DNA from: Microcaldota archaeon
Lineage (GTDB): Archaea > Micrarchaeota > Micrarchaeia > Anstonellales > JAHKLY01
Length of the DNA: 52,833 bases
Reading direction: 5' to 3'
NCBI GenBank assembly: GCA_020854825.1
Contig: JAHKLY010000005.1
Span: forward strand, 1-52,833
Below, piece after piece: positions 42,437 to 50,756 of this stretch. Under the pieces are notes generated by a model. The model was not told where the DNA came from and did not search any database. It saw only the letters and a list, made by a program, of their open reading frames with translations. The position numbers were made by a program, and so were the translations under genes. The stretch's first letter is position 1, and the number at the start of each line of letters is the position of its first letter.

Positions 42437-45410
42437 CTTGGGTATAAACGGCTTTAGTGATGGTAGACTGAACATCTCGCGTGAGCTCAATGCTTACATC
42501 CCCATTCTATCAAAGTTATCTATTATAACCGCCTACTCCACCTAGTCTTGAGATAGACTTCGAGCTTAGATGCTTTCAGCTCTTATCCTATGATGCGTAG
42601 CTACTCAGCAATGCAATGTCACAACTGATAGACCAGAGGCATCGATCCAAGGTTCCTTTCGTACTTTTTGGACCTTCCTCTCAAGTGGAAACGCTCCCAG
42701 TAGATACTACCGTACTGTCTCGCGACGTACTGAACCCAGCTCATGTAGGCTTTTGATGGATGAACAACCCAACCCTTGGAAGCGAATGCACCTCCAGGAT
42801 AGCCTAAGCCGACAGCGATGTTTTAGTTAGGTGAGATATCGCTATGACTCACCTAAATACCAAACCGCGAGGTCGATGGGTACTCTCGCCCGCGACAAGT
42901 CGGTTACCCCCGGGGTAGCTTGTCTGACAGCTTGGGCCCTCATCAATAGGATTCCAAGGTTCGTTAAGCCCGACTTTCGTCTCTGCGTTTGATTTTGTTA
43001 GAAACGCAGTCAGTCCAACATTTGTCTTTGTCCCTTTAAGAAGGATTTCTGACCCTTCTAAGTTGAACATTGGGCACCCTTGTTACATTTTCGAGGGTGT
43101 ACCGCCCCAGCCGAACTACCCATCTGCTGCTGTCTCTTATTTAGATTAGACATACGCAGACTATTGAGTGGTGTTACATTGTTGCCTATCTACTAACCGA
43201 AACTAGTAGCATAACAGCTCCCACTTACGCTCTGCAACAGCCCACATATACCAACAACAAACTGTAGTAAAGCTCCACGGGGTCTTCTTTTCCCACTAGG
43301 AGTCCCCGGCATATTCACCGCGTAGTGAGTTCACCAGGCCCAAAGCAGGGACAGTGGGAGAGTCGTTACGCCATTCATGCTTTGGCAGAAAGAGTTTCAT
43401 AAATAAAATAAGGAACTCTCTCTTAAGCCACCAATTAAGCGGCGAGGTATTACGCTACCTTAAGAGCCTCAGAGTTAGGCCCGCTCTTTACTGGAGCTTT
43501 GCTCAGTTGAACCCGAGTTTAACTTACCAGCAGTGAGCAGACGTCAGCCACTATACTAGTCCTTACGGATTTGCAGTGACCTGTGTTTTTGATAAACAGT
43601 CGCTCCCCCCTTGTCACTGAGACCTGCCGTTCCGTTAAAAACAGCAGGCATGCCTTATACCAAAGGTACGACACTAACTTGCCGACTTCCCTTGCTTCGG
43701 TTACCCTGACACGCCTTGGCTTTTTCCGCCAGCAGCACCTGTACTGGTTCTAGGTACGATCATATGAAATCGAATATATTCTCTTTTCATGGACCCCAGG
43801 GCTTAACCATAATTTCTCCATTCAAAACTTTAGGCTATTTCTCCTCATAACAAGTCTCCATAGCCTTATATTCCTTAGTCTGGATCTCTCCAGTATGGTC
43901 TACCCCAAAGCGTCAAGAATATATCTAGCGTCACCGCATCTATTCACATGGCACAGGAATATTAACCTGTTTCCCTTTCGTTTGAAGGTGATTAGCCTCA
44001 AACTTAGGATCGGCTTACCCTTGTCTGATAATCGTTGACAAGGAACCCGAGTGCTATTCGGCGCCCAGGATTCTTACCTGGGTATTGCTGTTACTAACAC
44101 CAAGATATTCATAACTAATCGGTCCGCAAGACTTTTCAGCCTTGTTTCTACCCAATCAGTTCGCCTTCCTACCGGATTACATAAAGTTATTATGTACCCC
44201 AAGGTATCGGTACCTGGCTATAGCCCCGGACATTTTAAGAGGCTGCCCTCTCGGTCGGTCCGCTATTACGCGTTGGTTAAACGATGGCTGCTTCTAAGCC
44301 TACGTTCCGACTGTTTTGGAGAGGAACATCCTTTAGATTAACACTTAGCCAGAATTTAAGGACCTTAACCTCAGTCCTGGTCATTCCCATAATGGCCAAT
44401 CGGCTTACCCGACTGAACCCCACTCCTGTCTTCTACAGTGAAACCGGATTCGGAGTTTGACAGAAAGTTGAAGAATTTCTTCCCCGTGACTCTCAATCAG
44501 TGCTCTACCCCGGCATCAACCTCAGACAGGGCTGTGCTAAGACACACTTCGGAAGGAACCCGCTATTGCGAGGCTCGACTGGACTTTCACCCCTATACAT
44601 GGATCACCCGAGGAGGATAGACTACCACCGGTTGAAGGCCTCCACCGTCCGTCAAGACGACTTCACCTTGCCCACGCATAGATCGCACTCGCTTCGGGTC
44701 TTACAATAGTGACTAATCCCACTTTCACAGGATATCTCTCACTGCACAAGGCAGTTGCAGATTTTTGGTTTCCCTTTGACTCTCGTCTCGCCACTACCAT
44801 AAACTCCTTGGCCCTTGCTTCGAGAAGGACGATGCAACACTGGTAGCTTTTCCTTCGCTTTTGACATTACTGACAATTGCTTCTGGAAAGATCATTCCTT
44901 TCATGCTGCACCAAAATGTAACCTTACAGTTTCAGGTTCTTTTAACTCCCCTTTCGGGGTCCTTTTCAGCTTTTGCTCACGCTACTACTTCGCTATCGGT
45001 CTCAAGTTATGTTTAGAGTTAGGAGTTGATCCTCCTATATTCACACCTACGTTCCTGCAGATGCTACTCTTCTTCCCCCCTTCCATTTACTTTTATTTAC
45101 GGGGCTATCACCCTCTTTGGCTGTGCTTTTCCAGCACATTCAACTCCGCAAAAGGATAGTTGGGTTCCCACATGTCTTTTACATTACTGTAAAAGATTCA
45201 GGACGCTCTGTCTGGCTTTCAATCGCCTTTACTAACCAGATCGCTATTGCTTTCTCTTCCTCCGGCTACTAAGATGTTTCAATTCGCCGGGTATAAGGAG
45301 AATCCTAGGATCAAAGAATGCCTGCTTCTGCCCTAGGCTTTTCGCAGCTTGCCACGCTCCCTCTACTTGAGCCAAGCCATCCACTGTAAGGTATAAGTAA
45401 CATACCCAAG
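42437..45410 (-). rRNA. rrl: 23S ribosomal RNA
   Basis: The minus strand carries a complete large-subunit rRNA of about 2974 nt. The 5' part reads CAGTGGATGGCTTGGC after the terminal-helix strand near 45410. The 3' terminal strand TATACCCAAG lies near 42437. Conserved stretches include GCTGAAAGCATCTAAGC near the 3' end, the sarcin-ricin loop AGTACGAGAGGAAC (about 42650-42665), and the peptidyl-transferase region around 42880-43000. No large insertion is seen, judging from the total length. Neither a 16S, a 5S nor a tRNA-Ala gene is found within the flanks visible here, and the gene has its own promoter, so the rRNA genes are unlinked. Ends were placed by alignment of terminal helices by eye. 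Confidence 0.95.
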
Positions 45411-45446
45411 TTGGTATACTCACTAAAAAAACTACCTCTTCATACG
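45411..45446. other. 5' half of the pre-23S processing stem
   Basis: The segment containing AAAAAAACTACCTCTTC pairs with 42404-42436. Small bulges in the middle fit a bulge-helix-bulge target. Confidence 0.7.
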
Positions 45447-45636
45447 CATTATCGCTGTAAACTTCCGAACAAGTTCGGAAGCGCGAATATAAGGCTCCTC
45501 ACAGTTGTTTGGATACCAGAAATCATCACGTCAAGCTGTAGCTGACGCTCAATTCTAAAATTTGTGCATCGCAACACTTCATTGAGTGCGCTGATGTCCC
45601 TTTCGGGAAAAACAAGTAACTATTTATTGAGTGTAT
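45447..45636 (-). other. 23S rRNA leader without a gene
   Basis: About 190 bases between the processing stem and the promoter contain a perfect hairpin (CTTCCGAAC/GTTCGGAAG at 45461-45480) and a CCCTTTCGGG hairpin near 45598-45607. I see no tRNA, 16S 3' end or protein gene. The leader is thus a stand-alone pre-rRNA leader. Confidence 0.6.
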
Positions 45637-45654
45637 CTCTTTTTAAAGGTTTCG
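45637..45654 (-). promoter_or_regulatory. 23S rRNA promoter
   Basis: The minus strand reads CGAAACCTTTAAAAAGAG, a BRE plus TATA element. It matches the EF-1A promoter in the CGAAAC block and in spacing. It supports independent transcription of 23S rRNA. Confidence 0.7.
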
Positions 45655-45754
45655 ATTAAATCGTTGAAAAAAATAAAAATTAAAAAATTTTAAGATTAAT
45701 TTAACCTTTTAGTATATGTTATTAATTTATAATCTTAAATGTTTTTAATAGATT

Positions 45755-46150
45755 ATGTCGCATTTATCTTTTGAAACAAAAAAGCGCCTTAAAAAAGAAT
45801 TGGATAGACTTCTTTTAGATATTCAAAATGGTGAAATAATTGTTGAAGGAAAAAAAGACAAAAAAACGCTGAATAGTATTGGTCTAAAAAATGTGCATAC
45901 ATTACAAGGAGATTATAGGCGCGTAGTTAAAAAATTAAAAGAAAAAAAGGTTCAAAAAGTTTTTATTTTGACTGATTTTGACAGGCGCGGTGATGAATTG
46001 GCTGAAAAACTAAAAGACGAATTAATAGCACAAACTATTGATTTTGATTTGGAAAAAAGAAAGCGTTTAGGGGCTATCTTAAATATCAGATTTTGGGAAA
46101 ACGCAGATACAAACTTAGAACAATTTTTAGAAAAAATAAAAAAAGTTTAA
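45755..46150 (+). CDS. Small Toprim-domain protein (UPF0292-like)
   Basis: The 131-residue protein is a stand-alone Toprim domain: motif GEIIVEGKKDKKTL with catalytic Glu31, and ILTDFDRRGDELAEKL with Asp74 and Asp76. Relatives include the Toprim part of RNase M5, which in bacteria trims 5S rRNA, and archaeal proteins of unknown role. It is divergent from the 23S rRNA gene, so a part in rRNA processing is conceivable but only by position. No partner domain is present. Confidence 0.82.
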   Translation: MSHLSFETKKRLKKELDRLLLDIQNGEIIVEGKKDKKTLNSIGLKNVHTLQGDYRRVVKKLKEKKVQKVFILTDFDRRGDELAEKLKDELIAQTIDFDLEKRKRLGAILNIRFWENADTNLEQFLEKIKKV

Positions 46151-46217
46151 AAATGCAAACCCTTTTAAACTAAAAAAACACCAAAAATAACATATAATTA
46201 ATTCATTAGGGGATTAA

Positions 46218-46592
46218 ATGCCAAAATATAAAGACGTATCAATGAAAAGAGACTTTGAAGAAAACTTAAAAAAACATAGAAGATTAACTCGTACATTTCC
46301 AAATAAAATTAGAAATAATACTTTAATAGAAAATGGTACTATCTTTGCTTTTGATGGTCAAAATAAAATTAGATTAGGAAATATTTATGATACCAAATCA
46401 TATACTGTTAAAGAAATAAGACAATTAACAGCTAAAGCTGAAAAAGAAAATCTTAAAATATTTATAATTTGGAAAGACCCAAAAGTAATTAATAGTCAAA
46501 TATTTGGATTTTATCTAATAAAACCACTTAAAGGATTTGAAAGTTTGGGTTATGATCCTGATGAAATTAGGAAATTTGGAGGATTAATATAA
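46218..46592 (+). CDS. Hypothetical protein
   Basis: The 124-residue product has a basic N-terminal segment (MPKYKDVSMKRDFEENLKKHRR) followed by an alpha/beta part (NGTIFAFDGQNKIRLGNIYD, KIFIIWKDPKVI, IFGFYLIKPL). It is soluble with no known motif. The AT-rich interval before it (TAATTAATTCATTAGGGGATTA) provides a weak ribosome-binding site GGGG. I do not recognise the family. Confidence 0.55.
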   Translation: MPKYKDVSMKRDFEENLKKHRRLTRTFPNKIRNNTLIENGTIFAFDGQNKIRLGNIYDTKSYTVKEIRQLTAKAEKENLKIFIIWKDPKVINSQIFGFYLIKPLKGFESLGYDPDEIRKFGGLI

Positions 46593-46670
46593 CAGTAATT
46601 TTTTAATAAAACAATATTCTACAAAATGAAGAGATTAACTAAAAAAAAGAGTAGCTGAAAAAATAGTTTT

Positions 46671-46910
46671 TTACTCTTTTAGTAATTCTTCGATTTTAGG
46701 TTTGTTAAAACCAACTACCCATTTATCATCAATTTTCATCTGTGGAACTCCTTGCTGTCCTGTGGCGCGGATCATTTCCATTGCTGCATCCTGGTCTTCC
46801 CCAACATTTATTTCTTTAAATTTTACTCCTTTTTGTTTTAAGTAACTCTTTAACATAACACAGTAAGGACATGCGTTCGTTGAGTATACTATTATTTTTT
46901 TATCTGCCAT
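46671..46910 (-). CDS. Glutaredoxin-like protein
   Basis: The 79-residue product starts at MADKKIIVYS (46910), preceded by GAGGTG; an earlier in-frame GTG at 46919 lacks it. The redox motif CPYC follows the first strand, a cis-Pro loop GVPQMKI is present, and the GFNKPKIEELL end is typical. It is a thiol-disulfide oxidoreductase of glutaredoxin/NrdH type. It lies downstream of the VapBC pair and starts 12 bases after the vapC stop, so it may be read from the same transcript. Confidence 0.9.
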   Translation of the reverse strand: MADKKIIVYSTNACPYCVMLKSYLKQKGVKFKEINVGEDQDAAMEMIRATGQQGVPQMKIDDKWVVGFNKPKIEELLKE

Positions 46911-46921
46911 ACTAAACACCT

Positions 46922-47326
46922 CTACTCTATAGGTTTAATTAAAACCGATTTTATTTTTTCTTTTTTGCTTATTTTATATAGTTTTTTATCACAAGTTAAT
47001 AAACCTAGTGAATATTTTTTAGCTAAATAAATATAAGCTGAATCATAAAATGTTATTTTATTATTAATTGCAATATTTAAAATGCTTTTCATATCAAATG
47101 GATAAATTCTTATCACTCTTTCCCAATTTTGTAAAACATTAAAAATATTTTCAAGATCTTTTTTACAAAATTCTGTTTTCTTTTTTAATAAATTACAATG
47201 TTTCCATAACACATTTCCTATTTCATAAAATGTTAAATCTATTATAAAATAGTCAGTATCTAGTTTCTTTGTTTTTATTAATTCATAAAAAGCACTTGTA
47301 TCATAAATATACATTCTATCTTTCAT
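46922..47326 (-). CDS. vapC: PIN-domain toxin (VapC-like)
   Basis: PIN-domain toxins are Mg-dependent RNases. The 134-residue product has the acidic residues Asp9 (MYIYDTSAFYE), Glu35 (YEIGNVL), Asp95 (ITFYDSAYIYLA) and Asp113 (LLTCDKKL), the classical four. The start overlaps the end of the vapB gene by 11 bases. The adjacent antitoxin and this overlap are the standard VapBC arrangement. Confidence 0.88.
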   Translation of the reverse strand: MKDRMYIYDTSAFYELIKTKKLDTDYFIIDLTFYEIGNVLWKHCNLLKKKTEFCKKDLENIFNVLQNWERVIRIYPFDMKSILNIAINNKITFYDSAYIYLAKKYSLGLLTCDKKLYKISKKEKIKSVLIKPIE

Positions 47327-47543
47327 CTCTTGTTCTTCTTATTTCTTTTACAAGATCTTTTGTTGAAAGTTTTTTTGCAGAATCTGATGCCTTATTTAAT
47401 AATTCTTGGAATTTTTCTTGTTTTTCTTTTTCAAGTTTTTCAATTAAAGCTGCTCTCACGGTTTCAGAAATATTTATATCTAATTCTTTACATTCTTCTA
47501 AAATTGAACTATTAACTCTTGCAGTTAGTATTACATCTTTCAT
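47316..47543 (-). CDS. vapB: Ribbon-helix-helix antitoxin (VapB-like)
   Basis: The 75-residue protein has an N-terminal beta strand and two helices typical of ribbon-helix-helix regulators (VILTARVNSSILEECKELDI followed by ISETVRAALIEKL), with a C-terminal charged tail that would bind the PIN toxin. It would both neutralise VapC and repress the operon. The promoter lies in the short interval upstream, between it and tgt. Confidence 0.85.
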   Translation of the reverse strand: MKDVILTARVNSSILEECKELDINISETVRAALIEKLEKEKQEKFQELLNKASDSAKKLSTKDLVKEIRRTRDER

Positions 47544-47579
47544 ATTACATATTTTGTATATACATATTTATAAAATTAA

Positions 47580-48812
47580 CTATCCCATCCATGTATTATA
47601 GAGTTCTTCAAATGTATTTTCATTAATTGAAGCACGAATTTCTTTCATTAAATTTAAAATAAAATACAAATTATGGTAAGTTGCAATGCGCTTTGCTGAA
47701 TATTCATTCACATCAAATAAATGATGTAAATAAGCGCGTGAATACATTTTACACATTTTGCAATTGCAGTTTGGATCTAATGGTCTATTATCATTGTCAT
47801 ACCTCGCATTGCTTACACGATATCTAAATTTATTCTCTTTATTTCCAATTGTTTTTTCTTCATTTTTATCTGTTTTTGTTTCTTCACTGTCAGGCCCAAC
47901 ATAAATATATCCTGTTCTTGCAATCATTTGAGGACCAACACAATCAAATAAATCAATTCCTCTTTTAACACCTTCAAAAATATCTTCAATTGTTCCTATT
48001 CCTAATAAATGTCTAGGCTTATCTTCACTACCATTTTCATTAATAAAAGGATAAATCCAATCTAAAACTTCATTCATTTCCCTTTTTCCAAATGAACCTC
48101 CTATCCCTATTGCATCACAATGTTCATTTACAAATTTAGCGCTTTGTTCTCTTAAATCTCTATATTTTCCGCCTTGAATAATTCCAAAAAGCAATTGATC
48201 ACTTTCTAATTTTTTATGTTCAGAAACACATTTTTTTAACCATCTATGTGTTCTTTCCATACTTTGTTTTGTATATTCATAATCTGCAGAAGGCGGAGAA
48301 CATTCATCAAATGCAAAAATCATATCTGCACCTAATTGTTTTTGAATTTGTATTGATTTTTCAGGAGTAAAAAAATGTTTATCTCCATTATAAACAGATT
48401 GAAAATGAACTCCTTCTTCCGTAACTTTTGCTATTTTATTTTTAACATGTTTTGAATCTTCTTGTTCTTTTGTCATATATTCAAATTTAGAAGCTCCCAA
48501 TTCAGCTCCCAATCCTAATGAAAAAGCTTGAAATCCTCCAGAATCTGTCATTATTGGTTTTTTCCAATTCATAAACCCACGTAAACCCTCATATCGTTCT
48601 ATTAAATCTGAAGTTGGTTTTAAAAATAAATGATATGTATTACACATTAAAATCTGCGAACCCATTTCTAATAAATCTTCATTTGTCATTGTCTTTACTG
48701 TCGCTCTAGTGGCAACTGGAGCAAAAGCAGGAGTTTCAACTACCCCATGTTTTAAACTAAGTATGCCTGTTCTAGCTTTATTTTGTTTATTTAAAATATT
48801 AAATTCATTCAT
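47580..48812 (-). CDS. tgt: tRNA-guanine transglycosylase, bacterial/Q34-type
   Basis: The enzyme exchanges guanine for preQ1 (bacteria), queuine (eukaryotes) or preQ0 (archaea). Here the protein has 410 residues without the C-terminal PUA domain of archaeal TgtA. It has MTDSGGFQAFSLG, FAFDECSPP with nucleophile-region Asp and the Cys found in bacterial Tgt, GIIQGGKYRDLR, IDLFDCV and the zinc site NCNCKMCKMYSRAYLHHLF, all Q34-type features. The pocket segment GGSFGK replaces the usual GGLAVGE. An extra acidic/lysine insertion lies near residues 310-330. The Q34-type reading fits the nearby queH and queA. Confidence 0.9.
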   Translation of the reverse strand: MNEFNILNKQNKARTGILSLKHGVVETPAFAPVATRATVKTMTNEDLLEMGSQILMCNTYHLFLKPTSDLIERYEGLRGFMNWKKPIMTDSGGFQAFSLGLGAELGASKFEYMTKEQEDSKHVKNKIAKVTEEGVHFQSVYNGDKHFFTPEKSIQIQKQLGADMIFAFDECSPPSADYEYTKQSMERTHRWLKKCVSEHKKLESDQLLFGIIQGGKYRDLREQSAKFVNEHCDAIGIGGSFGKREMNEVLDWIYPFINENGSEDKPRHLLGIGTIEDIFEGVKRGIDLFDCVGPQMIARTGYIYVGPDSEETKTDKNEEKTIGNKENKFRYRVSNARYDNDNRPLDPNCNCKMCKMYSRAYLHHLFDVNEYSAKRIATYHNLYFILNLMKEIRASINENTFEELYNTWMG

Positions 48813-48881
48813 AAAGTAATATGTTATATAGATTATTTAATAAACGTTTTATTTTTTGAAAGATAGTTTTATTTTATAAAC

Positions 48882-48918
48882 GTTTGATATATCAAACAAT
48901 CATTTGATGTATCAAATG
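48882..48918. promoter_or_regulatory. Paired palindromic operator sites before rubrerythrin
   Basis: GTTTGATATATCAAAC (48882-48897, perfect palindrome) and CATTTGATGTATCAAATG (48901-48918, central mismatch) share TTTGAT/ATCAAA half-sites. Their centres are 20 bp apart, about two helical turns, and they sit just upstream of the rubrerythrin BRE/TATA. AAACGTTT occurs at 48842-48849 and 48878-48885, nearer tgt. A dimeric regulator (redox or iron type) is the likely ligand. Confidence 0.6.
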
Positions 48919-48929
48919 AAGAAGCAATA

Positions 48930-48943
48930 GAAACTTATAAATA
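48930..48943 (+). promoter_or_regulatory. Promoter of rubrerythrin
   Basis: GAAACTTATAAATA is a BRE plus TATA box; the expected transcription start is near 48968, giving a leader of about 28 nt with GAGGTGA before the ATG. Confidence 0.6.
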
Positions 48944-48995
48944 ATTTGCCTTTATTAGTATTATACTACTTTTATATTAAATTGAGGTGATATAA

Positions 48996-49592
48996 ATGCA
49001 AAAAACTTTAGAAAATTTAACCAAGGCGTTCATAGGAGAAAGCCAAGCAAGAAATAGATATACAATGTATGCTTCTACTGCGAGAAAAGAAGGATATCAA
49101 CAAATATCTGAGATATTTACAATTACTGCAGATAATGAAATAGAACATGCAGAATGGTTATGGAAAATGATCAAACAAATTAAAAAAGATTTAAAAATGA
49201 CTAATGAAGAAATGGACAAACCTATGATAGTTGAAGCTGATTCTCCTCAAATATGGGAAACAACTTTAGATAATTTAAAATCAGCTGCTGATGGAGAAAA
49301 TCATGAATTTGAACAGATGTATCCTTCATTTGCACAAACAGCCGAAGAAGAAGGATTAAAGGATGTTGCAGTAAGATTAAGAGCAATAGCTAAAGCTGAA
49401 CAACACCACAGAGATAGATTTAGAAAATTAATAAAAGAAGTTGAAAATAATACTGTATTTAAAAAAGATGCGCCTGTTATGTGGTTCTGCAGAAAATGCG
49501 GATATTGGTATGAAGGCCCAAAAGCACCAGAAAAATGCCCATCATGTGGACATGACCAAAGTTATTATCAAAGAATGTGTGAAGAATACTAA
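48996..49592 (+). CDS. rbr: Rubrerythrin
   Basis: Rubrerythrin reduces peroxide with electrons passed from rubredoxin-like iron to a di-iron centre. The 198-residue protein has the ferritin-like four-helix domain with ExxH-type ligands (ESQARNRY, EIEHAEW, EQMYPSFAQTAEEE, EQHHRDRF) and a C-terminal rubredoxin-like domain (CRKCGYWYEG, CPSCG). Length and order are canonical. It is preceded by two palindromes and a GAGGTGA ribosome-binding site. An oxygen- or peroxide-exposed anaerobe is implied. Confidence 0.96.
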   Translation: MQKTLENLTKAFIGESQARNRYTMYASTARKEGYQQISEIFTITADNEIEHAEWLWKMIKQIKKDLKMTNEEMDKPMIVEADSPQIWETTLDNLKSAADGENHEFEQMYPSFAQTAEEEGLKDVAVRLRAIAKAEQHHRDRFRKLIKEVENNTVFKKDAPVMWFCRKCGYWYEGPKAPEKCPSCGHDQSYYQRMCEEY

Positions 49593-49663
49593 CCGAATAA
49601 AAACCGAAATATATATATCTCCTTCTTTTATTTTTTATAATTAAATAAAAAGAGGTTGATTAA

Positions 49664-50206
49664 ATGAAAAAAGCTATGATTGTATTTGCTTTATTTGTAT
49701 TAAGTGCATTTTTAATGTTTGGATGCACAAACCAAGAACAAACAAATTGTGTTTATGATGAAGAAACATGTGCAGAGTTTATTACTGATTGCCCAGAATG
49801 CGCAGTTTGCCAAGAATGTGAAGTTAGTAATTTTGAATCTGGTTATTTCATAAAATGGGATAAAATAGAAGAGTGTAGTGAATCAGACTTTTCAAATACA
49901 AAAAAAATAACTTTTGACAGAAATTACGATGGAAGACTTCAGTTAGATGTTACCATCACTTTAAATTGTGGCAATGAGGAATTAGTTGGAATATATACTG
50001 TTTATAATGATACAATTGATATATTTCTTTATAAAAAAGAAATTGGAAATATGATAACAGATTGTAACTGTGGACACAAATATTTCTTAAAGTTTGATTA
50101 TTTAGATAAAGAATTAATTGAAAATGGGGAAATCCAAATTGAATATACTCTCAAGAACTATAATATCTACTATGAAAATGAATTAATTGAATCCGGAGAA
50201 ATCTAA
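49664..50206 (+). CDS. Putative Cys-rich lipoprotein
   Basis: The 180-residue product has a signal sequence ending in a lipobox (FLMFGC, Cys21), followed by a Cys-rich stretch (CVYDEETC, CPECAVCQEC) and a beta-rich C-terminal domain (FDRNYDGRLQLDVTITL, IQIEYTLKNYNIYYENEL). The first part is probably anchored at the outer face of the membrane. Family unknown. It follows rubrerythrin by 70 bases and may share its transcript. Confidence 0.7.
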   Translation: MKKAMIVFALFVLSAFLMFGCTNQEQTNCVYDEETCAEFITDCPECAVCQECEVSNFESGYFIKWDKIEECSESDFSNTKKITFDRNYDGRLQLDVTITLNCGNEELVGIYTVYNDTIDIFLYKKEIGNMITDCNCGHKYFLKFDYLDKELIENGEIQIEYTLKNYNIYYENELIESGEI

Positions 50207-50245
50207 TTCTTCTTTTTTTATTTCTTTTTATTTTTTATCATAAAT

Positions 50246-50665
50246 TTATTTTTTTCCCAGCGCATCATTTACTAATTTGTCTGCACGCTGTTGGTATTTG
50301 TCATCGCGCTTGACGTGTTTGTATTCTACTTTTTTAAACTGGCCTTCTGTCCATTTTAAGCGCTTAAAGAGAGGTTTCATATTTAGCGCTTTAACTTGAT
50401 ATTCTTCTATTGCTTGTTTTTGAACTAATTCGCTGTCTAAATAGCATATTACATGCCCATTTGTATAATTAAGCGCTAATTCCAATCCTTTTATAAGCGC
50501 TTTATACTCTGCTTCATTATTTGTAGCTTTTCCTATTTTTCTTTTAAATACTTCTAAAACATCTCGATCCTCATTTTGAACAACTATACCAATTGCACCT
50601 GGTCCTGGGTTTCCACGTGCACCTCCATCTGTATTTAGTACAATTTTATTAATAACATTAATCAT
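50246..50665 (-). CDS. rnhA: Ribonuclease HI
   Basis: RNase HI cleaves RNA in RNA-DNA hybrids. The 139-residue protein has TDGGARGNPGPG with the first catalytic Asp, NNEAEYKAL with the Glu, YLDSELV with the second Asp and RADKLVNDAL with the third. It belongs to the short archaeal/bacterial group lacking the basic protrusion. Local codon use with GCGC-rich stretches (AGCGCTT) differs slightly from neighbours. Confidence 0.93.
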   Translation of the reverse strand: MINVINKIVLNTDGGARGNPGPGAIGIVVQNEDRDVLEVFKRKIGKATNNEAEYKALIKGLELALNYTNGHVICYLDSELVQKQAIEEYQVKALNMKPLFKRLKWTEGQFKKVEYKHVKRDDKYQQRADKLVNDALGKK

Positions 50666-50756
50666 ACTTTAATATTTGCCCCGTTTATTTATAAATATTA
50701 GTTATTTAATTTTATTTAATTTAATTATAATTTAATTTAAATTAAGGTGACTAAAA

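Noticed and set aside
42849-45235. Several open frames inside the 23S region
   Set aside because: They overlap highly conserved rRNA sequence on either strand and are not protein genes.
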